A DNA stretch of 64,000 bases from Luteimicrobium subarcticum (GCF_002798015.1 NZ_PGTZ01000007.1:124001-188000), one strand, 5' to 3'. Shown: positions 27,220-36,333, counted from the first letter of the stretch. The notes: a model not told the origin generated them from the letters alone. Made by a program: numbers and translations.

Positions 27220-29280
27220 GTGAGCACCTCCGTCGCGCAGCGCACCGCGCCTGCGCGGTCCCAGCCCGGACGACGCCCCTGGTGGGTCGTCGCCGCCGCA
27301 CCGATCGCGATCGTCGTGGCGCTCGCCGCCGTCCTGCTCGCCGGGGCCTTCACCCGTGCGTTCGCCACGGCGGACGGTGCGGTGCTCGACGCGGGACCCT
27401 GGGTCCGCTACTCCCTGCCCGTCGTGACGACGCTCGTCGAGCTGTCCCTCGCCGTGACGCTCGGGGCGTTCGTCCTCGCGCTGTTCGTCCTGCCGTCGAA
27501 GGAACCGTCCGACGGCGCCGGGTTCCGGCGGGCGGTCGTCGTCGCCGGCGCCGGTGCGGGGGCGTGGGCCGTCCTCGTGCTCGCCCAGCTCGTCCTCGAG
27601 TACGCGAACATCGCCGGCGTCTCGCTGTCCGACCCGTCGTTCGGCAACCAGCTCGGCGTCTTCGTGACGAAGGTCGAGTACGGGCGCACCCTGCTGGAGA
27701 TCGCCGTCCTCGCGGCGCTGTGCTCGACCGTCGCGCTCGCCGTCCGGACGCCCACGGGCGTCGCGTGGACGTCCCTGCTCGCCGTCGCGGCCGTCGCCCT
27801 CCAGGCGAGCACCGGGCACGCCGCCGGGTCGAACAGCCACGAGCTCGCCATCTCGTCCCTGTTCCTGCACCTGGCGGGCGCCGCCGTGTGGATCGGCGGT
27901 CTCGCGACCCTCGGCGCCGTGTTCTGGGGGCCGCGCCGGTCGGGCGGACGCGGCGCGCGACCGGACCTGGCGTCCGTGGTCGCGCGCTACTCCGCCATCG
28001 CGCTGTGGTGCTTCGTGCTCGTCGGGGTGTCGGGCGTCGTCAACGGCATGATCCGGCTCGGCAGCCTCTCCGCCGTCGAGACCCGGTACGGCGTGCTGCT
28101 GCTCGTCAAGCTCGCTCTCCTCGCCGTGCTCGGTGTCGTCGGGTACGCCCACCGTGCGTTCGTCGTCGGACGGCTCGAACGGGCCGACGCCCGCCCGGTC
28201 CGGCTGTTCTGGCGGCTCGCCGCGTTCGAGCTCGTCGTCATGGGCGCCGTCAGCGGCGTCGCGGTGGCGCTCGCGTCGTCCGCACCACCCGTCGACGACT
28301 CCGGGACCGGTACCGTCACCCCCGCCGAGCGCGTCACCGGGCACCCCCTGCCGCCCGAGCTCACCGGTGGCCGCTGGGTCACCGAGTGGGGCTGGGACCT
28401 CATCATGGCGACGCTGTGCGTCGCCGGGCTCGTCGTCTACCTCGGGTGGGTGCGGCGGCTCGCGCGGCGCGGCGACCGGTGGTCCGCGGGGCGCACGGTG
28501 TCGTGGTGCGTCGGCATCCTCATCCTGTTCTGGACGACGTCCGGGTCGCCCAGCGTGTACGGGCACGTGCTGTTCTCGGCCCACATGATCCAGCACATGG
28601 TGCTCGCGATGATCGTGCCGATCTTCCTCGTGCTCGGCGCGCCCGTGACGCTCGCGCTGCGCGGCCTGACCGGGCGCAAGGACGGCTCCCGCGGGCCCCG
28701 CGAGTGGATCCTCATCCTCGTGCACTCCCGCTGGGGGCGGTTCGTCGCGAACCCGATCGTCGCCGCCGTGCTGTTCGCCGGCTCGCTCATCGTCTTCTAC
28801 TACACGCCCCTGTTCTCGTGGTCGCTCCACTCGTACGTGGGGCACCTGTGGATGGTCGTCCACTTCACCGGTGCCGGGTACCTGTTCGCGAACGCGCTCA
28901 TCGGCATCGACCCCGGGGCGTCGCGCCCCAGCTACCCCATGCGACTCGGCCTGCTGTTCGCGACCATGGCGTTCCACGCGTTCTTCGGCGTCGCGCTCAT
29001 CAGCAGCGAGACCTTGCTCGTGCCCGAGTGGTTCGGTCTGCTCGGACGTCCGTGGGGTCCGTCGGCGATCGTCGACCAGCAGAACGGGGGAGGGATCGCG
29101 TGGGGGATCGGCGAGCTGCCGACGCTCGTCCTCGCGATCGTCGTCGCCGTGCAGTGGTCGCGGTCCGACGAGCGCGAGGCGCGCCGCAAGGACCGGCAGG
29201 CCGACCGCGACGGCGACGCCGAGCTGACGGCGTACAACGACATGCTCCAGAAGATGTCGGAGCGCGACACCACCCCCTGA
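27220..29280 (+). CDS. CopD-CtaG fusion membrane protein
   Basis: A 686-residue polytopic membrane protein. The N-terminal half (to about residue 370) resembles the copper-resistance CopD domain (SSLFLHLAGAAVWIGGLATLG, LWCFVLVGVSGVVNG). The C-terminal half is a Caa3_CtaG cytochrome c oxidase assembly domain (LFSAHMIQHMVLAMIVPIFLVLGAP, split by loops, then VHFTGAGYLFANALIGIDP). Together they probably carry copper across the membrane and deliver it to cytochrome oxidase. His-rich helices (HMIQHM, TGHAAG) are candidate copper ligands. The GTG at 27220 follows TACCCT by 8 bases, a typical leaderless arrangement; an earlier in-frame GTG at 27199 is less likely. The last 45 residues are a charged cytoplasmic tail. 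Confidence 0.88.
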   Translation: MSTSVAQRTAPARSQPGRRPWWVVAAAPIAIVVALAAVLLAGAFTRAFATADGAVLDAGPWVRYSLPVVTTLVELSLAVTLGAFVLALFVLPSKEPSDGAGFRRAVVVAGAGAGAWAVLVLAQLVLEYANIAGVSLSDPSFGNQLGVFVTKVEYGRTLLEIAVLAALCSTVALAVRTPTGVAWTSLLAVAAVALQASTGHAAGSNSHELAISSLFLHLAGAAVWIGGLATLGAVFWGPRRSGGRGARPDLASVVARYSAIALWCFVLVGVSGVVNGMIRLGSLSAVETRYGVLLLVKLALLAVLGVVGYAHRAFVVGRLERADARPVRLFWRLAAFELVVMGAVSGVAVALASSAPPVDDSGTGTVTPAERVTGHPLPPELTGGRWVTEWGWDLIMATLCVAGLVVYLGWVRRLARRGDRWSAGRTVSWCVGILILFWTTSGSPSVYGHVLFSAHMIQHMVLAMIVPIFLVLGAPVTLALRGLTGRKDGSRGPREWILILVHSRWGRFVANPIVAAVLFAGSLIVFYYTPLFSWSLHSYVGHLWMVVHFTGAGYLFANALIGIDPGASRPSYPMRLGLLFATMAFHAFFGVALISSETLLVPEWFGLLGRPWGPSAIVDQQNGGGIAWGIGELPTLVLAIVVAVQWSRSDEREARRKDRQADRDGDAELTAYNDMLQKMSERDTTP

Positions 29281-29443
29281 CCCTCCTGTCCCGCGTCGTG
29301 CGCCCGCCCGGCCGCAGCGTTGCTCCTGTTCGGGGCCGCCGACGGGGTCCACAGTCCGGCGGGTAGCAGCATCGTCCACCGATTCGGCGCGCGGAGGGTC
29401 GACGTGCCGTCCCGACCACGGGTGCTGCGGTGTGATCACCGGC

Positions 29444-29839
29444 ATGAGAGTCCCCGCAGCACCGCCGTTCGTCCCGGAGGCCGTGGCCCAGGAGGGACTC
29501 GCGTCCGTCTCCCAGGTCAGGTCCGCCGGCCTCAGCGACCGGCGGCTCGGCACGCTCGTCGCGCACCGGGTGTGGACGCGTCCGGCGCGCGGCGTCTACG
29601 ACACGACGCCGGCCGCCCCGCGCCCGCTGTCCGCGCTGCGTCGGCGCGCTGCCTGGCTGGCGCTCCTCGCCTACGGGCCTGAGGCGATCGCCGTCGGATC
29701 GTGCGCCCTGGCACTCCACGGGATCGAGGGTCTCCCGATGACGATCCGCCCCGAAGCCGCCCTGCCGGACGCCGATCGTCGCGAACCCCGATCGACGCTC
29801 CGTCTCAGGCGGTTCGACGACGGCGGGGGCCTCGCGTGA
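29444..29839 (+). pseudogene. Truncated AbiEi-like antitoxin-domain protein
   Basis: A 131-residue ORF resembling the N-terminal third of actinobacterial AbiEi-type (type IV antitoxin domain) proteins: VSQVRSAGLSDRRLGTLVAH, VWTRPARGVYDT and an ALALHGIEGLP segment. Full proteins continue for about another 150-180 residues with a nuclease-like fold. Here the frame stops after LRLRRFDDGGG and a new gene starts 12 bases later, so the gene looks truncated by deletion. No AbiEii toxin is adjacent. It may be a relic or a still-translated helix-turn-helix fragment. Confidence 0.5.
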
Positions 29840-29851
29840 TAGGACGGGGAC

Positions 29852-32017
29852 GTGCCTGACGCCCACGACGCCAACGCCCTGTCCGACGCCCCTACCCCGT
29901 TCCACGACCTCGACGCGTACGTCGCGCTGCCGCGCGTCTCGGGCCTGACGCTGTCGCCGGACGGTTCGCGGCTCGTCACGACCGTCACGACGCTCGACCC
30001 GACGAAGACCCGCTACGTCACCGCGCTGTGGGACGTCGACCCCACGGGCGACGAGCCGGCGCGCCGGATCACGCGATCCCGCAAGGGCGAGTCGTCGGCG
30101 GTGTTCGCGGCGGACGGGTCGCTGCTGTTCACCTCCGCGCGCCCCGACCCGGCGCAGGCGGACGACGACGACGCCCCGGCCACCCTGTGGCTCCTGCCCG
30201 CGGACGGCGGTGAGGCGCGGGTGGTCGCGACAGCGCCCGGCGGGGTGGGCGCGGTGGTGACGGCGGCGGACACGCACGTCGTGTCGGTGACGTCGTCGCT
30301 GCTGCCGTCGGCGCGCGACCTCGATCACGACGAGGAGCTCCGCGCGGCCCGCAAGAAGGACAAGGTCGCGGCGATCCTGCACAGCACGTACCCGGTGCGG
30401 CACTGGGACCACGACCTGGGACCCGCGCGTCCGCACCGCCTCGTGGCGTCGCTCGCGGACCTGGACGGCGACGGTGCGGGCAGCCCGCTCGCGGCCGACG
30501 ACGACCCGCGTCTGGACCTGCGGGACGTGACGCCCGCACCGGGCGTCGCGCTGACGGAGACGGGTGCCCCAGCGCTGAGCCCGGACGGCCGGACGCTCGT
30601 CACGTCCTGGTACGTGCCGACGCCGCGGGCGGGGATCCGGTCGACGCTCGTCGCGGTCGACACGCAGACCGGGGAGCGGTACACGCTGGTCGACGACCCG
30701 GGGGCGAACCTCGGCTCGCCGGTGGTGTCTCCGGACGGCCGCTTCGTGGCGTTCGTCCGCGAGACCCTGACGACGCCGGACCGGTCGCCCGACGTGACGC
30801 TGTCGGTCGTGGCGCTGGCGCCGAAGCAGGCGCCGCGGTCGCTGACGCGGCACTGGGACCGCTGGCCCACCGCTGCGACGTGGCTGCCGGACGGTTCGGG
30901 CCTGCTCGTCACCGCGGACGACGACGGCCGCGGCCCGGTCTTCCACGTGGCGGCGACGGGCGGCGGGATCGTCCCGGTGGAGCGGGTCACCGCGGACGAC
31001 GCCGTGTTCACGGACGTCCAGGTGGCGCGCGACGGATCGGCGTTCTACGCGCTGCGGTCGAGCTACCTGGCGCCGCCGGAGCCGGTGCGCGTCGAGCTGC
31101 GCGACTTCCTCGCGGCGGACGAGGGGGCGCGCGAGCCCGTCGAGGCGACGCTGCTGCGCGGCCCGGTGCCCGCCTCCGAGCTGCCGGGCACTCTCGTCGA
31201 GGTGGAGACGCCCGCGTCGGACGACGTCCGCATCCGGGGGTGGCTCGCACTGCCGGAGGGGGCTTCGGCGGACGACCCGGCGCCGCTGGTCCTGTGGGCG
31301 CACGGCGGTCCGCTGAACTCGTGGAGCACGTGGTCGTGGCGCTGGAACCCCTGGCTGCTCGTCGCGGCGGGGTACGCGGTGCTGCTGCCCGACCCGGCCC
31401 TGTCGACGGGGTACGGCCGCGACTTCGTCCAGCGAGGGTGGGGCTCGTGGGGCGACAAGCCGTACACGGACCTCCTCGCGATCACGGACGCGGTCGAGGC
31501 GCGCGACGACGTCGACGCGACCCGCACGGGCATGATGGGCGGCTCGTTCGGCGGGTACATGGCGAACTGGATGGCAGGTCACACCGACCGGTTCCGCGGG
31601 ATCGTGACGCATGCGTCGCTCTGGGCGCTCGACCAGTTCGGCCCGACGACGGACCACGCCTACTACTGGGAGCGCGAGGTGTCGGCCACGATGGCGGCCG
31701 AGCACTCGCCGCACCGGTACGTCGGCGAGATCCGCACCCCGATGCTCGTCGTGCACGGCGACAAGGACTACCGCGTGCCCGTCGGGGAGGGGCTGCGCCT
31801 GTGGCGCGAGCTGCTCACGTCGTCCGGGCTGCCGATGGCGGAGGACGGCTCGACGGTCCACCGGTTCCTGTACTTCCCGGACGAGAACCACTGGGTGCTC
31901 AGCCCGCAGCACGCGATCGTCTGGTACCGGGTGGTGCTGGCGTTCCTCGCCGAGCACGTGCTGGGCGTGACCCCGGACGACGACGCCCACCCGGGCCTGC
32001 CGGAGACGCTCGGCTGA
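29852..32017 (+). CDS. S9 family serine peptidase (acylaminoacyl-peptidase-like)
   Basis: A 721-residue prolyl-oligopeptidase-family enzyme without a signal peptide. The N-terminal two-thirds form a beta-propeller (repeats such as LSPDGSRLVTTVT, LSPDGRTLVTSWY, VSPDGRFVAFVRE). The C-terminal alpha/beta hydrolase domain has the nucleophile in MMGGSFGGYMANW near residue 565, the acidic residue in VVHGDKDYRVP near 638 and the histidine in FPDENHWVLSP near 679. It trims peptides in the cytoplasm. The GTG start follows GACGGGG; the gene begins 12 bases after the truncated AbiEi-like ORF. Confidence 0.92.
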   Translation: MPDAHDANALSDAPTPFHDLDAYVALPRVSGLTLSPDGSRLVTTVTTLDPTKTRYVTALWDVDPTGDEPARRITRSRKGESSAVFAADGSLLFTSARPDPAQADDDDAPATLWLLPADGGEARVVATAPGGVGAVVTAADTHVVSVTSSLLPSARDLDHDEELRAARKKDKVAAILHSTYPVRHWDHDLGPARPHRLVASLADLDGDGAGSPLAADDDPRLDLRDVTPAPGVALTETGAPALSPDGRTLVTSWYVPTPRAGIRSTLVAVDTQTGERYTLVDDPGANLGSPVVSPDGRFVAFVRETLTTPDRSPDVTLSVVALAPKQAPRSLTRHWDRWPTAATWLPDGSGLLVTADDDGRGPVFHVAATGGGIVPVERVTADDAVFTDVQVARDGSAFYALRSSYLAPPEPVRVELRDFLAADEGAREPVEATLLRGPVPASELPGTLVEVETPASDDVRIRGWLALPEGASADDPAPLVLWAHGGPLNSWSTWSWRWNPWLLVAAGYAVLLPDPALSTGYGRDFVQRGWGSWGDKPYTDLLAITDAVEARDDVDATRTGMMGGSFGGYMANWMAGHTDRFRGIVTHASLWALDQFGPTTDHAYYWEREVSATMAAEHSPHRYVGEIRTPMLVVHGDKDYRVPVGEGLRLWRELLTSSGLPMAEDGSTVHRFLYFPDENHWVLSPQHAIVWYRVVLAFLAEHVLGVTPDDDAHPGLPETLG

Positions 32018-32059
32018 TCTGGCGGGCGGCGGCCCGTCGACGAGGGCCCGCACGCCCGG

Positions 32060-32791
32060 TCAGGCTGCGGGTGCGACGGACCGCGCGACGTCGACGAGCA
32101 CGCCCGCGAGGTCTGCCGGCCGGGACAGCATCGGCCAGTGCCCGGTCGGCAGGTCGACCCAGTCGAGGGTGCGCACGTCGAGGAGCTCGGTGTGGAACGG
32201 GGCGTCGTGGCTCGCGACCGCCCGCAGGTCGCGTGCCGAGATGCTCGTGCACACCGCGGTCGCGGGGATGTCGAGCCGCGCCGGGTCGGCGACCTGGACG
32301 GGCGTGGTGGCGACCGCTGCGGGCTGCGGCTGCGCGAGCTCGCGGAACCGCGCGAGGCCGGCGTCGTCGATGCCGTCGACGCTCGACCCCTGAGCAGCCA
32401 GCTCGTCCCACGCCGGCAGGGGGATCTCGGTGCCGACGCCCGGGCCGGGCGGAGTGAGCCGGGCGCCGTCGACGAGGGGCCCGGAGTCGACGTAGACGAC
32501 GTGCGCGACGCCCGCGTGGACGCGGTCGAGCACCTCGCCCACCAGTGCACCGCCCCCGCTGTGCCCGACGAGCACGACCGGTCCGTCGAGGCCGGTCACG
32601 ACGTCCTGCACGGCACGGAGGTGGTCCTCGCGCGTGACGGCCGCGCGGGACTCCGGCGTGCTCTGCGGGGACAGCCCGGGCAGGTCGACCGCGTGCGGCA
32701 CGAGGCCGGCAGCACGCAGCGGACCGGCGACCTCGTCCCACGCCCAGGGGCCGAGCCAGAATCCGGGGACCAGGACCACGTGCGTCGTCAT
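32060..32791 (-). CDS. Alpha/beta hydrolase
   Basis: A 243-residue cytoplasmic alpha/beta hydrolase of the esterase/salicylate-esterase-like group. It has VLVPGFWLGPWAWDEV at the N-terminus, the nucleophile elbow LVGHSGGGALVGEV near residue 96 and the catalytic histidine in PTGHWPMLSRP near the C-terminus. The substrate is not predictable. It converges with the S9 peptidase gene and stands alone. Confidence 0.85.
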   Translation of the reverse strand: MTTHVVLVPGFWLGPWAWDEVAGPLRAAGLVPHAVDLPGLSPQSTPESRAAVTREDHLRAVQDVVTGLDGPVVLVGHSGGGALVGEVLDRVHAGVAHVVYVDSGPLVDGARLTPPGPGVGTEIPLPAWDELAAQGSSVDGIDDAGLARFRELAQPQPAAVATTPVQVADPARLDIPATAVCTSISARDLRAVASHDAPFHTELLDVRTLDWVDLPTGHWPMLSRPADLAGVLVDVARSVAPAA

Positions 32792-32850
32792 GCTTCGATC
32801 CTCCCGCTGCGGACGTCGTGGTCAGACCTTCGCACGGCGGTGCGACACGA

Positions 32851-33486
32851 TCAGGCAGGGATATCCGGTCGGGGGCCCGGCTCGATGACCAGAGCCGCCG
32901 CGTCGCGCTCCTCGACGTGCAGCGCGAACCCGGACACGAGCAGCACGATCCCGGTCGCGACGAGGTAGACGGACAGGGCGAGGGCGACGAGCGCCAGGTC
33001 GTCGATCGACTTCACCAGGACGAGCACGCCGAACGCGATCCACAGCAGCGACGTGGTGAGCCCCCACGCCCACGACGGTCGGCGATCGCGGTACGCGCGC
33101 CCGGCGGCGAACGCGCCGACGAGTCCCGCGACCAGCGCCCACACGGCGACGAGGTTCAGGACGAAGGTCACCGACTTGTCGGGCCAGACGACGACGGCGA
33201 GCCCGGCGACCACCGCGAGGACCGCGACGACGATCCGCCAGTACCGCGCCACGCCGCTGCCGCCGGCCCCGCGGACGCGTTCCGCCTCGACCAGCAGGAT
33301 CACGGCCTGCAGCCAGAGCAGGACGGCGAGCAGCCACGTCATGACGTCGAGCGCCACGCTCGTCCACAGGTACATGACGACGCCGACGACGAGGAACAGT
33401 GCGCCGCGCACCATGGACGTCGCCCAGACGCGGCGCGCGACCTGGAACGTCGAGGCGGTGATGCTGGTGGGTGGGGTGTCGGGCAC
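32851..33486 (-). CDS. DUF308/HdeD-family membrane protein
   Basis: A 211-residue protein with about six hydrophobic helices (VRGALFLVVGVVMYLWTSVA, LLAVLLWLQAVILLVEAE, VVAVLAVVAGLAVVVWPD and others), matching the HdeD/DUF308 pattern of paired three-helix units. HdeD is linked to acid resistance in Escherichia coli, but the actinobacterial members are uncharacterised. The GTG start has AGGAGGT 4 bases upstream. Its promoter region abuts the left edge of the RHS accessory island. Confidence 0.82.
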   Translation of the reverse strand: MPDTPPTSITASTFQVARRVWATSMVRGALFLVVGVVMYLWTSVALDVMTWLLAVLLWLQAVILLVEAERVRGAGGSGVARYWRIVVAVLAVVAGLAVVVWPDKSVTFVLNLVAVWALVAGLVGAFAAGRAYRDRRPSWAWGLTTSLLWIAFGVLVLVKSIDDLALVALALSVYLVATGIVLLVSGFALHVEERDAAALVIEPGPRPDIPA

Positions 33487-33583
33487 GGTGACCTCCTGAG
33501 GCGGACGCTAGCGCGCCCCGCCGACCCGCGCGCCCCGGCACGTGACCTTCCCCGTGGCCGGACCGCGTCGCTACCCTGCGAGG

Positions 33584-35821
33584 GTGGCCGGTTCCGCGGG
33601 CTGCCCCGCGCACCCCGAGTGGGCGGGCCTGGTCTGCCAGACCACCACCGGGGAGACCACCGCGTCCGTCCCGGTCGATGCCACCACCGCGTACACGCTG
33701 TGGGGGGATGCGAAGACGCAGACCGAGACGAAGGGCTCAACGGTCCGCACCACCACGACGACGTTCGACCCGGCGGGCCGTCCCACCCTGGTGCACACCG
33801 CCGTGGCCGGGCTGTCCGGCTCCACCCCGGTGGACGACACGTTCACCCACTACAGCTCGACCACAGGGGCTGTGGACTACTCGGGCACGCAGAACCCGTC
33901 CACCCACGCCGAGACCGGGCGAGTCTCGACCGGATACGACGCCTGGGGCCGCACCATCGCCTACACCGACGGCAACGGCGTCGTGACCTCGACGACCTAC
34001 GCCGCCCCCGGCGCGAACGGTGCCGGGTCCGTGTCCTCGGAGTCGACGAAGAACGCCGCCCAGGCTGTGGTCTCGTCTACCGCCTACACCTACGACAGCT
34101 CGGGGAACACGACCAAGCAGGGCACCACGATCGGGTCCAGGTCGTTCACCTACGGCGCGACGTATGACACGGTGGGGGACATGGTCACCCAGACCCTGCC
34201 GGGTGGTGTCACCCAGACGAACGCGTACTCGCGCGACGGGCAGCCCACCGGCATGGAGTACGACGGCACCGCCGCCGACGGCTCCAGTGTCGCGATGCTG
34301 GCGTGGACCATGGTGTCCGACGCGCAGGGCAGGACCACGCAGGTCGACACGAACGCCGCGGTGGGGACCGACGGCACCCAGACCGCGGAGCGGACCCTGA
34401 GGTACGGGTACGACAACGCGGGCCGGCTCACCGACGTGACCGACACTCGCGGTGACGTGTGTCAGGACCGGGCGTACGGGTTCGACAGCGACGGCAACCG
34501 GACCGCGCAGACCACCACCACCGTCACCGGTGAGGACTGCACCGTCACGGCGAACACCACGGCCGCGGTCACCAAGACCTGGACCTACGACAGCGCGGAC
34601 CGCATCACCAAGGACGCCGCCGTCCACGCCGTGGTCACCACCACCGACGACGGCGGCAACGCCACCACCGCCACCACCGACACCGGTGGCGCCACCGCCT
34701 ACACGTACGACGCGCTCGGGCGGGTCACGACCCTGCCCGCGGGGGACACCCCGGCAGCACAGTCAGCTGAAGCCACGGGGCAGCCGGTCGCCGCGGGTGA
34801 CGTCAGCATCGGGTACTACGACACCGACGCGGCCCGCACCACGTCCGCGGGTGGGACCACGACGACGTACGGGCTGGACCCGGCCGGGCGCCGGGGGACC
34901 TCCACGGTCACCAAGTCGGGTGCGGACACGGTGTCCACGGTCATGGACTTCGGCGACGACTCGGACAACCCGTCCTACGCCACCCAGACGGTGGGAACGA
35001 ACGCTCCGATCGTGTCGGTGTATGGGTCGTCGATCGGGGGTGACCTCGGGTTCAACACCACCGGGGACACAGCCACGCTGGACCTCGCGGACCCGCACGG
35101 CGACACCATCACCACCATGACCATCCCCACCGCGGGGAACCTCGCCCTGCTCGCCTCGCCCATCCAGGCGTTCGACGAGTACGGCAACACCTGCACCGAC
35201 CTCACCACCACCGGCGACGACGGCAACCTCACAGACGGGTCGACCACCACCAGCTCGGCCACCGGCGCCATCCACTACGGCGCCCTGGGCGCCAAGCAAC
35301 GCGCCACCGACACCACCGGCCTCACCCTCATGGGCGCACGCCTCTACAACCCCACTACCGGCCAGTTCACCTCCACCGACCCCGTCGCCGGCGGAAACTC
35401 CACCGCGTACGCCTACCCCCAAGACCCCATCAACAGCTTCGACCTCAACGGACAATGGGGATGGCGAAAGGCTTGGCATCGGACAACTCATTGGGTATCG
35501 AAGCATCGGCGTGGTCTCACACACTTTGGTCTGAGCCTTGCCTGGGGGATCGGTACGGGGCTCGCCGTCGGTGCGCTCTGCGCCGGCACGGCTGGATTCG
35601 GTTGCGCAGTTGGAGCGGGGGTTGCCATCTCAATGTGGCAGGTTCCGGGACACCTTGCGATCGATCGGGCCTACCATCACAAGACTTCAGGGCGAGAGGC
35701 AATCGGTTATCTTCGAGGGTCGATTCAGAATGGAATCAAGGGGCCTTACCAGTCGCATTACGTGACGAAGCCTCTGTGGCATCGGACGAAGTCGTACGCC
35801 AGTCGTCTGAAGTTCTGGTAG
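33584..35821 (+). CDS. RHS repeat protein with orphan C-terminal toxin-like tip (5'-truncated)
   Basis: The 745-residue protein consists of YD/RHS repeats (YDAWGRTIAYTDGNGVV, YGYDNAGRLTDVTDTRGD, YTYDALGRVTTLP) ending in the RHS core signature GLTLMGARLYNPTTGQFTS, TDPVAGG and DPINSFDLNG. It lacks the usual signal peptide and the 1000 or more N-terminal residues of full RHS proteins, so it is a 3' fragment. After residue 623 a unique tip of about 123 residues follows, with lower GC, a Gly/Ala-rich hydrophobic stretch (WGIGTGLAVGALCAGTAGFG) and a Lys/His/Tyr-rich end. This is the architecture of polymorphic toxins. The GTG at 33584 sits 7 bases after TACCCT, like a leaderless gene; an in-frame GTG at 33542 is possible. 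The tip activity is unknown; pore formation is one guess. Confidence 0.75.
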   Translation: MAGSAGCPAHPEWAGLVCQTTTGETTASVPVDATTAYTLWGDAKTQTETKGSTVRTTTTTFDPAGRPTLVHTAVAGLSGSTPVDDTFTHYSSTTGAVDYSGTQNPSTHAETGRVSTGYDAWGRTIAYTDGNGVVTSTTYAAPGANGAGSVSSESTKNAAQAVVSSTAYTYDSSGNTTKQGTTIGSRSFTYGATYDTVGDMVTQTLPGGVTQTNAYSRDGQPTGMEYDGTAADGSSVAMLAWTMVSDAQGRTTQVDTNAAVGTDGTQTAERTLRYGYDNAGRLTDVTDTRGDVCQDRAYGFDSDGNRTAQTTTTVTGEDCTVTANTTAAVTKTWTYDSADRITKDAAVHAVVTTTDDGGNATTATTDTGGATAYTYDALGRVTTLPAGDTPAAQSAEATGQPVAAGDVSIGYYDTDAARTTSAGGTTTTYGLDPAGRRGTSTVTKSGADTVSTVMDFGDDSDNPSYATQTVGTNAPIVSVYGSSIGGDLGFNTTGDTATLDLADPHGDTITTMTIPTAGNLALLASPIQAFDEYGNTCTDLTTTGDDGNLTDGSTTTSSATGAIHYGALGAKQRATDTTGLTLMGARLYNPTTGQFTSTDPVAGGNSTAYAYPQDPINSFDLNGQWGWRKAWHRTTHWVSKHRRGLTHFGLSLAWGIGTGLAVGALCAGTAGFGCAVGAGVAISMWQVPGHLAIDRAYHHKTSGREAIGYLRGSIQNGIKGPYQSHYVTKPLWHRTKSYASRLKFW

Positions 35822-35830
35822 GGGAGTGGG

Positions 35831-36031
35831 ATGAGCGACGATTCGACAGAACTGAGTGGATGGACGGCACTCTGGGCGCTCGGCCTGCTCGCCCTTGGGG
35901 CAGCTGCCACCTACACCACGATGTCTGGGCCCCTGATGCTTTCTATCGTGCTCTCAGTCCTCGAGGCCGCCGGGATAATCCTGTTTGTCCTCCGGGCGCG
36001 AAGGCGTGCGCGAGAAAAGGATGCGCGGTGA
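35831..36031 (+). CDS. Small two-helix membrane protein, candidate immunity protein
   Basis: A 66-residue protein with two predicted membrane helices (WALGLLALGAAATYTTM and LMLSIVLSVLEAAGIILFVL) and a basic tail RARRRAREKDAR. It starts 9 bases after the RHS stop behind GGGGAG and overlaps the next gene by GTGA. Codon use is less GC-biased than core genes, like the RHS tip. Position and topology fit an immunity protein for a membrane-acting toxin; there is no recognised family. Confidence 0.6.
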   Translation: MSDDSTELSGWTALWALGLLALGAAATYTTMSGPLMLSIVLSVLEAAGIILFVLRARRRAREKDAR

Positions 36032-36213
36032 GCTCACGGTTCTCGGTCAAGCATGCGCTGGTAGGAGGCGCGGCGGCAGCCGCTGTTGGAATAGTCGCTG
36101 TGGCCGCACTAGCGCTACTTCCGAGTCATCTGGGGGCAGTCCTCGCCGGTGCGCTGGCGATATTCGTCATTGGGTCATTGGTGGCCGCACGTGCTCGGCG
36201 TCGGTCGCGCTAG
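36028..36213 (+). CDS. Second small membrane protein of the RHS-tip operon
   Basis: A 61-residue protein with two hydrophobic segments (ALVGGAAAAAVGIVAVAALA and LGAVLAGALAIFVIGSLVAA) and a basic tail RARRRSR, similar in layout to its upstream neighbour but not clearly homologous. The GTG overlaps the preceding stop (GTGA). The shared RARRRxR tail suggests the same inside-positive topology. Possibly a second immunity protein or a duplicated one; no family recognised. Confidence 0.55.
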   Translation: MSSRFSVKHALVGGAAAAAVGIVAVAALALLPSHLGAVLAGALAIFVIGSLVAARARRRSR

Positions 36214-36277
36214 ATCGTGATGTTCGGGAATGCTTGATGAACCAAATCCATGACCAGGCGATCTGAAGGGCTCTTGG

Positions 36278-36333
36278 TGTCAACGCCGGACGAAAATGGA
36301 CCCCTGCTGCTCACGGTCGAGGTCGCCGTGGTC
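36278..36333. mobile_element. Possible terminal remnant of an IS21-like element
   Basis: The sequence TGTCAACGCCGGACGAAAAT followed by GGACCCC resembles terminal inverted repeats of actinobacterial IS21-family elements. No istA or istB is present, and no matching opposite end was found nearby. The IS3 element begins directly to its right. Recognition rests on memory of similar ends, so it is tentative. Confidence 0.3.
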
